Assembly (NCBI GenBank): GCA_015523645.1
Contig: WAJY01000183.1
Coordinates: forward strand, 1-10,672
Reading direction: 5' to 3'
DNA length: 10,672 bases
DNA from: Geoglobus sp.
GTDB lineage: Archaea; Halobacteriota; Archaeoglobi; Archaeoglobales; Archaeoglobaceae
Within the stretch, counting starts at the first letter, position 1; each line of letters starts with the position of its first letter. A program made the position numbers and the translations under genes. Positions 6,422 to 10,672 of this stretch are shown here, piece by piece. The notes beneath the pieces were generated by a model. That model was not told where the DNA came from. It made no database searches and was given only the letters and a program-made list of their open reading frames with translations.

Positions 6422-7057
6422 TCACCCAAACTTGTCAGCCATAATCTTGTATAGCGTATCAATGTTCAGTCCTTTTAAGGCAGAAACTGGAACAACTGTG
6501 TGCTGGGGAAAGGCTGACTTTATTCTTGCCGGAGAGGCATTTGGAAGATCGATCTTGTTGGCTACGATGAGGAGGGGTAAGCCCCTAGCCTCAATGTTTC
6601 CAACAATTGTCACATTAACCTGAGTGTATGGATCCTCGACAGAATCCATCACAAGCAAAATTCCGTCAAGGTCGTCAAGCCACTTAATAGCTTCTATAAC
6701 TCCTTCAGTAGCCTCCTTTGCCCTTCTCTTTGCCTCATCTTCACTCATCCCGTACTTCATGAAGTCGTGAAAGTCGATTTTTGTGGCTATACCGGGTGTA
6801 TCAACGATATCTATAGTGAGTGTTTTTCCATCGACCTCAATTTTTACACCTTCTCTGAGCTTTGCCCTTCTGGTTTCATGTGGTATCTCGCTTTCAGGTC
6901 CAATCACATCTCCTGTCCAGTCTCTCAGAATTCTGTTGGCTAAAGTTGTTTTTCCTGCATTTGGAGGACCGTAAATACCGATTCTCATCTTGTCTTTCTT
7001 GAAAAACCATCTCAAAGCTCTTTTAAATCTAAGCTTTATTCCTGCAATCAGCCCCAT
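6422..7057 (-). CDS. oapA: Era-like GTPase, OapA type
   Basis: This 211-residue P-loop GTPase has all core motifs: G1 GPPNAGKT (30-37), a candidate G2 region around HETRR (60-64), G3 DTPG (86-89), G4 NKID (167-170) and G5 SAL (192-194). A basic amphipathic N-terminus ([14 protein letters not shown]) precedes the fold and might contact membrane or nucleic acid. There is no KH domain, so it is not a bacterial-type Era. I chose the ATG at 7057 (MGL..., as I recall for archaeal relatives). An in-frame GTG at 7066 also fits the TATA at 7088-7095 as a leaderless start. It leads an operon with the OapB-like, OapC-like and CDF genes. In Haloferax the oap trio flanks the major origin; no origin-binding protein gene is visible in this window. 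Confidence 0.85.
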   Translation of the reverse strand: MGLIAGIKLRFKRALRWFFKKDKMRIGIYGPPNAGKTTLANRILRDWTGDVIGPESEIPHETRRAKLREGVKIEVDGKTLTIDIVDTPGIATKIDFHDFMKYGMSEDEAKRRAKEATEGVIEAIKWLDDLDGILLVMDSVEDPYTQVNVTIVGNIEARGLPLLIVANKIDLPNASPARIKSAFPQHTVVPVSALKGLNIDTLYKIMADKFG

Positions 7058-7087
7058 ATTAACCACACTTCAAAACTGACAAATAAA

Positions 7088-7095
7088 TTATAAGT
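7088..7095 (-). promoter_or_regulatory. TATA box for the oapA operon
   Basis: The - strand reads ACTTATAA followed by T-rich sequence. The expected transcript start is near 7062-7066, essentially at the oapA start region, so the mRNA would be leaderless or nearly so. The element lies between oapA and the ferredoxin gene and suggests that these are separate transcripts. Confidence 0.5.
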
Positions 7096-7101
7096 TTTGT
7101 G

Positions 7102-7110
7102 GAAAAAATT
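7102..7110 (-). terminator. T-run terminator after the ferredoxin gene
   Basis: On the - strand a run ATTTTTTCC follows the ferredoxin stop by about 14 nt and precedes the oapA TATA box. Archaeal termination often uses such T-runs without a hairpin. No stem was seen. The evidence is sequence composition and position only. Confidence 0.35.
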
Positions 7111-7123
7111 GAGGTTTGCTGAT

Positions 7124-7294
7124 TTACTCTAGCGTTATCGCCCCTACAGCACAAACATCAACGCATGTTCCACACTCTGTGCAAAGATCTGCATCGACAA
7201 CAGCCACATCATTCAGCTCAATTGCTCCAACAGGACACTCGTCAACACAACTCCCACAGGCTGTACATGCATCGCCATCAACTACTGCTGGCAT
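7124..7294 (-). CDS. 2[4Fe-4S] ferredoxin, 56 residues
   Basis: This is a short clostridial-type ferredoxin acting as a soluble low-potential electron carrier. The cysteine sets are C10-x2-C13-x2-C16-x3-C20-P and C38-x2-C41-x2-C44-x3-C48. In the second set Ala replaces the usual Pro after the last cysteine. The two halves (VDGDACTACGSCVDECPVGAI and VDADLCTECGTCVDVCAVGAI) show the internal duplication typical of the family. The protein has 11 acidic residues and no Lys, Arg, His or aromatic residue. The start ATG has a strong ribosome site (GGGGGTGAGGTG) directly upstream and a TATA-like ATTATATTT about 35-40 nt upstream. It lies upstream of oapA on the same strand, but with its own T-run end. 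Candidate partners include the redox operon at 1-3145, without direct evidence. Confidence 0.93.
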   Translation of the reverse strand: MPAVVDGDACTACGSCVDECPVGAIELNDVAVVDADLCTECGTCVDVCAVGAITLE

Positions 7295-7326
7295 CACCTC
7301 ACCCCCTTCTCAGGAGTCAAGAATCC

Positions 7327-7337
7327 AAATATAATTT
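7327..7337 (-). promoter_or_regulatory. TATA box for the ferredoxin gene
   Basis: The - strand reads AAATTATATTT. A transcript starting about 25 nt downstream would carry the GGGGGTGAGGTG ribosome site just before the ATG at 7294. Confidence 0.5.
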
Positions 7338-7367
7338 TTTCTCTTTTTATCCCTCTAATTCGGCATT

Positions 7368-7442
7368 CGATAGGCAAAATCAGGCAAACAGTTAAATATA
7401 AATATCACTAGGTTTATGAAAGGTATTAGGTGATGCCTATCG
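7368..7442. repeat. 9-bp inverted repeat framing a promoter
   Basis: CGATAGGCA (7368-7376) and its exact reverse complement TGCCTATCG (7434-7442) are separated by 57 nt. The pair encloses the + strand TATA box. The right arm lies just before the start codon of the 80-residue gene. It could be a regulator-binding pair; no function is shown. Confidence 0.45.
7391..7404 (+). promoter_or_regulatory. TATA box for the 80-residue gene
   Basis: GTTAAATATAAATA is a strong archaeal TATA sequence. The expected transcript start is around 7422-7428, giving a leader of about 20-27 nt that includes AGGTGAT and GGAGGAG before the ATG at 7449. Confidence 0.55.
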
Positions 7443-7448
7443 GAGGAG

Positions 7449-7691
7449 ATGATCTTTCCTCTGGATGTTTTGAAGAAGAAAGTCAAGCAGGAAATTGAAA
7501 AACACTTGGTTAGACAAGAGAACCTTCTTTTGTACGAGACTTATGCAACAAAGGTAAGGATTGTTTATGTTGATGGAGATGTCCAGGAATTTGATGAGAC
7601 GAAGGCAATAAGCCTGTCCCTTCTGAACCAGATTTTAAAGCGTTACTTCAATGGCAAGGGCATCAAGGAGTGCTACTGGAAAGTAATTTGA
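7449..7691 (+). CDS. Uncharacterised 80-residue protein
   Basis: I do not recognise this protein. It begins with a charged helix (residues 5-22, KKKVKQEIEKHL), then has a probable beta hairpin (KVRIVYVDGDVQEF, 35-48), a helix rich in Leu (AISLSLLNQILKRYF) and an aromatic C-terminus containing one Cys (C75). It has no signal peptide and no membrane segment. The frame is closed by a TGA at 7431-7433, so the ATG at 7449 is the only plausible start. Two ribosome-site-like sequences precede it: GGAGGAG directly adjacent (unusually close) and AGGTGAT 14 nt upstream. A clear TATA box and a framing inverted repeat argue for a real, possibly regulated gene. It stands alone on the + strand. Confidence 0.7.
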   Translation: MIFPLDVLKKKVKQEIEKHLVRQENLLLYETYATKVRIVYVDGDVQEFDETKAISLSLLNQILKRYFNGKGIKECYWKVI

Positions 7692-7697
7692 TTCTTT

Positions 7698-7741
7698 CCT
7701 GATTTTTTTATAATGAATTTCTTTTTAACATTCAAATCAGG
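7698..7741 (+). terminator. T-rich terminator with flanking 8-bp inverted repeat
   Basis: CCTGATTT (7698-7705) pairs with AAATCAGG (7734-7741) across a 28-nt A/T-rich loop, 7 nt after the stop of the 80-residue gene. The T-runs at 7703-7709 and 7721-7726 are typical archaeal termination sequence. The long loop makes a classical intrinsic hairpin doubtful; the T-runs alone could suffice. Confidence 0.4.
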
Positions 7742-7751
7742 CTAAAATCAA

Positions 7752-7760
7752 TTATAATAA
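7752..7760 (+). promoter_or_regulatory. TATA-like element upstream of a 28-codon ORF
   Basis: TTATAATAA is centred about 22 nt upstream of the ATG at 7778, which is the spacing expected for a leaderless archaeal transcript. The surrounding sequence is A/T-rich, so a chance match is possible. Confidence 0.35.
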
Positions 7761-7777
7761 GCAGAAGAAGGACTGTC

Positions 7778-7864
7778 ATGAACTACATAATTGGTGTTGT
7801 TGAGAGAGCGAGAAAATTCAAAGATGAGGAGCTTTACAGGCATATCATTGACAGAGATTTTTAG
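7778..7864 (+). CDS. Possible 28-residue small protein
   Basis: This ATG-to-TAG frame encodes 28 residues: a hydrophobic start (MNYIIGVV), then a highly charged, probably helical stretch (ERARKFKDEELYRHIIDRDF). The amphipathic character and the TATA element at leaderless spacing suggest a real peptide rather than chance sequence, but there is no ribosome site and I do not recognise a family. It fills most of the otherwise non-coding gap between 7691 and 7904. It could also be the remnant of a longer degraded gene, although the frame upstream (open to about 7706) is A/T-rich and does not look coding. Confidence 0.35.
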   Translation: MNYIIGVVERARKFKDEELYRHIIDRDF

Positions 7865-7874
7865 CCCAATTAAA

Positions 7875-7884
7875 TTTTTTATAT
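7875..7884 (+). promoter_or_regulatory. TATA box for the metallophosphoesterase gene
   Basis: TTTTTTATAT is centred about 23 nt upstream of the GTG at 7904. With no ribosome site between them, a leaderless mRNA is likely, and this supports the GTG start. Confidence 0.5.
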
Positions 7885-7903
7885 CTCGTATCAATTCAAT
7901 TTT

Positions 7904-8602
7904 GTGAAAAGAGTTGGGGATGTGGTGCTAAGCGAGAGAAAGGCGTTGATAATTGACAATTCAGGTGTAATAGCTGATCTTCATCTGGGTATTGAAGGCT
8001 CATTGGAGGAAAAAGGAGTGGCAATTCCTCCACTGCAACTTGATGACCTTGTTGAGGAGGTTATGAAGCTGATCGATGAATTTTCGTTAAAGCAGATCAT
8101 CATAGCCGGTGACTTGAAGCACGAGTTTGGGAAAAATCTTCCGACCGAATGGAGGGATGTTGAAAGGTTCATCAGAGAGATTAGAGAAGTTGTTGAGCTG
8201 AAAGTTGTTAGAGGAAATCACGACAACTTTCTTCAGGCAATTCTGAGAAAGATGAACGTTGATTTTTATGATAGCTATGATTTGTTTGGTTACAGAGTTA
8301 TTCACGGTCATGTGGATGTGAATTTTGATAAAATCATAATGGGTCATGAACATCCCACAATAAAAATAAGGCATGAAGGTGTAATCTATTCATTCCAGTG
8401 CTTTCTTCACGGAAAAAAAGCTGGCAGGGAAGTATGGGTTCTTCCATCATTTTCTCACCTTTTTTCAGGAAACAACATTCTGGAAAACGATTTCATATCT
8501 CCAGTGATGAGAGAGTTCTCAAAGAAGGATGTTGATATCTATGCTATAGAAGACGAGATCTATGAGCTCGGAAGTCTTGAAAGTGTTGTGAGGTTTGTTT
8601 AA
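7904..8602 (+). CDS. ICC/SbcD-like archaeal metallophosphoesterase
   Basis: This 232-residue calcineurin-like phosphoesterase has the full dinuclear metal set: D25-x-H27 (ADLHLG), G69-D70 (IAGDLKHEFG), G104-N105-H106-D107, H134-G-H136, and G147-H148-E149-H150-P. This matches the archaeal ICC-like, SbcD-related family (TIGR00024 type) and resembles the stand-alone phosphoesterases tied to bacterial Lhr helicase clusters. It should be a soluble Mn2+-dependent phosphodiesterase or nuclease; the natural substrate is unknown. The N-terminal 20 residues form a strand pair before the first motif. The GTG start fits a TATA box at leaderless spacing. Its stop lies 1 nt from the stop of the converging MBL exonuclease-like gene. 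Confidence 0.88.
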   Translation: MKRVGDVVLSERKALIIDNSGVIADLHLGIEGSLEEKGVAIPPLQLDDLVEEVMKLIDEFSLKQIIIAGDLKHEFGKNLPTEWRDVERFIREIREVVELKVVRGNHDNFLQAILRKMNVDFYDSYDLFGYRVIHGHVDVNFDKIIMGHEHPTIKIRHEGVIYSFQCFLHGKKAGREVWVLPSFSHLFSGNNILENDFISPVMREFSKKDVDIYAIEDEIYELGSLESVVRFV

Positions 8603-8603
8603 G

Positions 8604-9491
8604 TTAGAGGTAAAGATCTATTTCTGAAAGTGTGAAAGCCTTTCTTCCAGACTTCCTTATCTCATCAACAAGCTTTCTACTTGGCTTTCCATGATAAAAC
8701 AGAACGTAATCTGGATTGCAGTGCTCTATCATTTCAATCAACCCTCTGTAGTCTAGGTGATCACTGACAGTTATCCTTCTCTTGTAAAATTTCTGTGCTG
8801 AAAGAACGTATCCATTTCTCACCATCTTTGGTGGCAGGAGTTCAGCCTCTCCATGGTCAAACTCAATTTCAAGAGCATTGCAAATTCTCCTGATTTTTTC
8901 AGTGGTTTTGAAGCCCACACCATTCTCAGCCAGAAATTTTGCAATTCTTTGGGCTTTTCCAACAGGATAAACCCCGAGTTCATTGCCAGCTTTAGCCTCC
9001 ACCAAAACCCTTTCAAGATCATCCTCAAAGATGTGGGATGGAGAGCCATAGGTCGCTTCTGTCACCAAAAACTCGCATGCAGGAAGCTTGGAAAAGTCCT
9101 TTACGTCTCCTGTAATAAGGATGCCATGGCTATTAAAGTGATAGGCTGTCGAGCCGAAGATGTGGAATGTGGGATAACTTCTAATTCTCACCCCACCTGC
9201 ATCAATTCTATCATTTAACTTGTGAGCAATTCCTCTAAAGCTCTCTCCCGAGACAGCAGATAGAATTGCAGAGGTTTCCTGGGAGGCGATGGCTTTAAAG
9301 TTCTTCATGTTGCTCTGTCCAAAGTGGTCTGAGTGTGCATGGGTTATCAAGTTGTATCCTTTTCCAGGAGAACTGTCAATGTGGAAGTCGACACCCTCAA
9401 TCCTGATGGAAAAATGTGGCTTGAATCCACTTCCATACCTCCTCCTGAAAATAAGCGCATTAAAAGCCTCTGCAATATCAATAACGCTCAT
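8604..9491 (-). CDS. MBL-fold exonuclease-like protein (COG1236 / DNA ligase-associated exonuclease type)
   Basis: This 295-residue metallo-beta-lactamase-fold protein has HAHSDH at 51-56, H110 in FHIFGS, and D129 in ITGD. It also has an EATYG segment (145-149) like beta-CASP motif A, a shortened middle region with YPVGKAQRI (175-183), and late histidines H245 (SDHLD) and H267 (FYHG). The end resembles the short mRNA 3'-end processing factor-like and ligase-associated exonuclease family, not the long aCPSF1 proteins, because no KH domains are present. A role in DNA end trimming or repair, or in RNA processing, is likely but unproved. Its ATG overlaps the stop of a 21-codon upstream ORF (ATGA). 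It converges on the metallophosphoesterase gene with a 1-nt gap. Confidence 0.87.
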   Translation of the reverse strand: MSVIDIAEAFNALIFRRRYGSGFKPHFSIRIEGVDFHIDSSPGKGYNLITHAHSDHFGQSNMKNFKAIASQETSAILSAVSGESFRGIAHKLNDRIDAGGVRIRSYPTFHIFGSTAYHFNSHGILITGDVKDFSKLPACEFLVTEATYGSPSHIFEDDLERVLVEAKAGNELGVYPVGKAQRIAKFLAENGVGFKTTEKIRRICNALEIEFDHGEAELLPPKMVRNGYVLSAQKFYKRRITVSDHLDYRGLIEMIEHCNPDYVLFYHGKPSRKLVDEIRKSGRKAFTLSEIDLYL

Positions 9492-9553
9492 TTATTTTTC
9501 CCTCTTTTTTTAAAGCATATCATGCAGTCCTTGCACTTTTCGGGGATTTCCAT
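9488..9553 (-). CDS. Possible 21-residue cysteine peptide (CxxCxxC) overlapping the exonuclease start
   Basis: Reading the - strand from the ATG at 9553 gives 21 codons with the core CKDCMIC (C7, C10, C13) and a basic tail (FKKRGKNK). It ends in a TGA that overlaps the exonuclease ATG as ATGA. The overlap is the same kind seen throughout this window and would allow translational coupling. A TAAAAAAAA element at 9572-9580 is centred about 23 nt upstream of the ATG, fitting a leaderless start, and AAAGGT sits 4 nt before the ATG. The three spaced cysteines could bind a metal or part of an Fe-S cluster. The alternative is that this is the untranslated leader of the exonuclease gene, with the TTTAAAAA at 9507-9514 as promoter. 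I know no family for it. Confidence 0.45.
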   Translation of the reverse strand: MEIPEKCKDCMICFKKRGKNK

Positions 9554-9571
9554 GAGACCTTTATCTCAAAA

Positions 9572-9583
9572 TTTTTTTTAGCT
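9572..9583 (-). promoter_or_regulatory. TATA-like element for the cysteine peptide / exonuclease transcript
   Basis: The - strand reads AGCTAAAAAAAA, followed by TTTTGAG. It is positioned for transcript start at about 9551-9554, the ATG of the 21-codon ORF. It is divergent from the regulator promoter at 9622-9634. Confidence 0.4.
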
Positions 9584-9621
9584 TTTTCGGATGGAATTTT
9601 CATCTTTTCTAACAACAGAGT

Positions 9622-9634
9622 AAAATTTAAATAT
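9622..9634 (+). promoter_or_regulatory. TATA box for the regulator-CDC48 transcript
   Basis: AAAATTTAAATAT is centred about 29 nt upstream of the ATG at 9659, so the transcript should begin at or a few nt before that ATG. It favours the ATG over an in-frame TTG at 9641, which would lie only about 11 nt from the element's centre. Confidence 0.55.
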
Positions 9635-9645
9635 TATTACTTGCA

Positions 9646-9664
9646 TAACATTTACAGAATGTTA
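9646..9664. promoter_or_regulatory. 19-bp palindrome over the regulator start codon (candidate operator)
   Basis: TAACATT (9646-9652) and AATGTTA (9658-9664) are perfect inverted arms around a 5-nt spacer (TACAG). The dyad covers the predicted transcript start and the ATG at 9659 of the wHTH regulator. This is a natural position for autorepression by a dimeric regulator, which is inference. Confidence 0.5.
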
Positions 9665-10330
9665 GTAAATGATGGTAAGTGGAATGATCCAGGAGAAATA
9701 CTTGAGCTGCTGGGAAATGATAGCCGGAGGAAGATACTACAACTGTTGACAAAAAAACCTTGCTATGTAAGCGAGATCTCTTACGCCTTGAGAATGGCTC
9801 CCAAGGTTGTGCTGGAGCACCTTGAAAAGCTTGAAAACGCAGGCTTAGTGAGGAGCTATGAAGAGGGGAGGAGAAGATATTACTTCATCAATGGAAGCAT
9901 AAACATCTCGATAACCATAAGCCCCCACAGATTCTCGATAGACATAATAAACAAGGGCTTTGATCAGATTGACAAGGCATTCAATGAAATCAAAAACACT
10001 CTTACGGAGAGTGCAGAGAAAAAGATTCACAAAATGCTTGAAAGGCTTGAAAAAATCGAAAGAACATTTAAAATGCTTCAAAGTGACATATCAAGCAGAA
10101 TTGATGAGCTAATAGATAGAATGATATTCGAGCTTGACTCAATGGGCATAGACGACATCAGCAAAATTGTGCTCTACAGTCTCATAAAGGGTGTTGATAC
10201 ACCCGATAAGATATCAAGCATGTTTGGCATTCCGTATGAGGATGTTGTTGTTTGCCTCACCAAGCTTGAAGGAGAGGGAAAGGTCAGGAGAATTGAAGAG
10301 GGAAATATTGTGAGGTTTAGAATTGTATGA
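9659..10330 (+). CDS. ArsR/SurR-like transcriptional regulator with two winged-helix domains
   Basis: This 223-residue DNA-binding regulator has an N-terminal wHTH (about 12-78): helix ILELLGNDSRRKILQLL, recognition helix region PKVVLEHLEKLENAGLV, and wing SYEEGRRRYYFI. A short beta section (INISITISPHRFSI) is followed by a long charged helix or coiled coil (about 101-160), probably for dimerisation, and a second wHTH-like domain (about 165-223: IDDISKIVLYSLIKG...EDVVVCLTKLEGEGKVRRI). This is the layout of SurR of Pyrococcus. SurR carries a CxxC redox switch in the first domain; here the equivalent segment reads LTKKPCYV, with only the second cysteine (C35) retained. The ATG at 9659 is preferred on TATA spacing. 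The gene ends 15 nt before the CDC48 gene. Confidence 0.82.
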   Translation: MLVNDGKWNDPGEILELLGNDSRRKILQLLTKKPCYVSEISYALRMAPKVVLEHLEKLENAGLVRSYEEGRRRYYFINGSINISITISPHRFSIDIINKGFDQIDKAFNEIKNTLTESAEKKIHKMLERLEKIERTFKMLQSDISSRIDELIDRMIFELDSMGIDDISKIVLYSLIKGVDTPDKISSMFGIPYEDVVVCLTKLEGEGKVRRIEEGNIVRFRIV

Positions 10331-10334
10331 TAAC

Positions 10335-10342
10335 GGGGTGAT
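10335..10342 (+). promoter_or_regulatory. Strong ribosome-binding site for CDC48
   Basis: GGGGTGAT matches seven of eight bases of the archaeal consensus GAGGTGAT and precedes the ATG at 10346 by 3 nt. An out-of-frame ATG at 10341 overlaps it and is not used, because the CDC48 N-domain reads only from 10346. Confidence 0.6.
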
Positions 10343-10345
10343 GTT

Positions 10346-10672
10346 ATGGGTGATGAGATTTTCCTCAGAGTAGCTGAAGCTTATCACAGGGATGTTGGAA
10401 GGGGAATTGCAAGGATAGATCCAGAAATAATGGCTAAACTTGATATACAAAGCGGAGACGTTGTAGAGATAACTGGAAAAAACAAGGTTCCCGCAATAGT
10501 TTGGCCCGGTTATCCTGAGGACAGAGGCAAGGGTCTAATAAGAATAGACGGTAACATCAGGAGCAACGCAGGTGTTGGAATAGATGAGAAGGTGAAGATA
10601 AGGAAAGTTGAGGCAAAGCCTGCCGAAAAGGTGACACTGGCTCCAACAGAACCTGTTAGATTGATGGGCGGG
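10346..10672 (+). CDS. CDC48/VAT-type AAA ATPase, N-terminal part (cut by window end)
   Basis: The first 109 residues show the CDC48 N-domain: a double-psi beta-barrel half (LRVAEAYHRDVGRGIARID, then KLDIQSGDVVEITGK, VPAIVWPGYPEDRGKGLIRI, NIRSNAGVGIDEKVKIRK), then the start of the second half (AEKVTLAPTEPV). The two AAA domains lie beyond the right edge. The family forms hexameric unfoldases that feed proteins to the proteasome and remodel complexes in archaea. The start has a near-consensus ribosome site. The gene follows the SurR-like regulator by 15 nt with no visible promoter or terminator between them, so co-transcription is likely. Confidence 0.92.
   Translation, partial: MGDEIFLRVAEAYHRDVGRGIARIDPEIMAKLDIQSGDVVEITGKNKVPAIVWPGYPEDRGKGLIRIDGNIRSNAGVGIDEKVKIRKVEAKPAEKVTLAPTEPVRLMGG

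Noticed and set aside
7058..7448. Search for a replication origin (origin recognition boxes) near the oap genes
   Set aside because: No repeated G-rich origin boxes and no Orc1/Cdc6 gene were seen. The one inverted repeat pair is better explained as a promoter feature.
7433..7498. 21-codon frame starting ATG-CCT after AGGTG, overlapping the 80-residue gene
   Set aside because: Its product has no motif and the frame overlaps the better-supported gene; AGGTGAT can serve as a ribosome site instead. It remains a weak candidate only.
8853..9218. 121-codon + strand frame opposite the MBL exonuclease
   Set aside because: It is antisense to a gene with HAHSDH and other MBL motifs, with no promoter or domain of its own.
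9641..9658. TTG start adding six residues to the SurR-like regulator
   Set aside because: It is too close to the TATA box for transcription to include it; the ATG at 9659 fits.
10214..10450. - strand 78-codon frame over the regulator/CDC48 junction
   Set aside because: It is antisense to two recognised genes and has no supporting motif or start signal.

Overview
This window looks like part of a euryarchaeal chromosome, most likely from an Archaeoglobales-type thermophile. The reasons are an archaeal CDC48-type AAA ATPase, the archaeal OapABC-type gene trio, many iron-sulfur proteins, TATA boxes placed 22-30 nt upstream of leaderless start codons, and GGTGA-type ribosome sites. The genus is inferred from general gene content, not proven. 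Genes are densely packed, and many overlap by the ATGA or TGATG pattern. No rRNA, tRNA, CRISPR array or mobile element was seen, and no gene-free stretch exceeds about 215 bases.

Region 1 (1-3145, + strand) is a four-gene redox operon: an FAD/NAD(P)-type oxidoreductase at the left edge of the window, an 8Fe-type ferredoxin, a small BFD-like [2Fe-2S] protein and a DAO-family flavoprotein. The set resembles the multi-subunit dye-linked proline dehydrogenase / sarcosine oxidase alpha-beta / HcnBC assemblies. It probably oxidises an amino or imino acid and passes electrons along iron-sulfur centres. The substrate cannot be read from the sequence.

Region 2 (3146-4895) holds a 63-residue conserved-looking small protein on the - strand and, divergently, a TrkA-N/RCK plus DHH-DHHA1 phosphoesterase fusion.

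Region 3 (4892-7294, - strand) is a tightly coupled operon: an Era-like GTPase (OapA type), a DUF2073-type protein (OapB type), a zinc-ribbon protein (OapC type) and a cation-diffusion-facilitator transporter. A separate 56-residue 2[4Fe-4S] ferredoxin lies upstream of it. In Haloferax the oap genes lie next to the main replication origin, but no Orc1/Cdc6 gene is visible here.

Region 4 (7295-7903) contains an unrecognised 80-residue gene, a promoter framed by a 9-bp inverted repeat, and a possible leaderless 28-codon gene.

Region 5 (7904-9553) has an archaeal ICC/SbcD-like metallophosphoesterase and an MBL/beta-CASP-like exonuclease, tail to tail. These two enzyme types also occur together in the bacterial Lhr-associated DNA repair cluster. 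Overlapping the start of the exonuclease gene is an unlisted 21-codon ORF encoding a C-x2-C-x2-C peptide.

Region 6 (9554-10672, + strand) has a SurR-like two-wHTH regulator, with a 19-bp palindrome over its own start codon. It is followed 15 nt later by the N-terminal part of a CDC48/VAT-type AAA ATPase that runs off the right edge.
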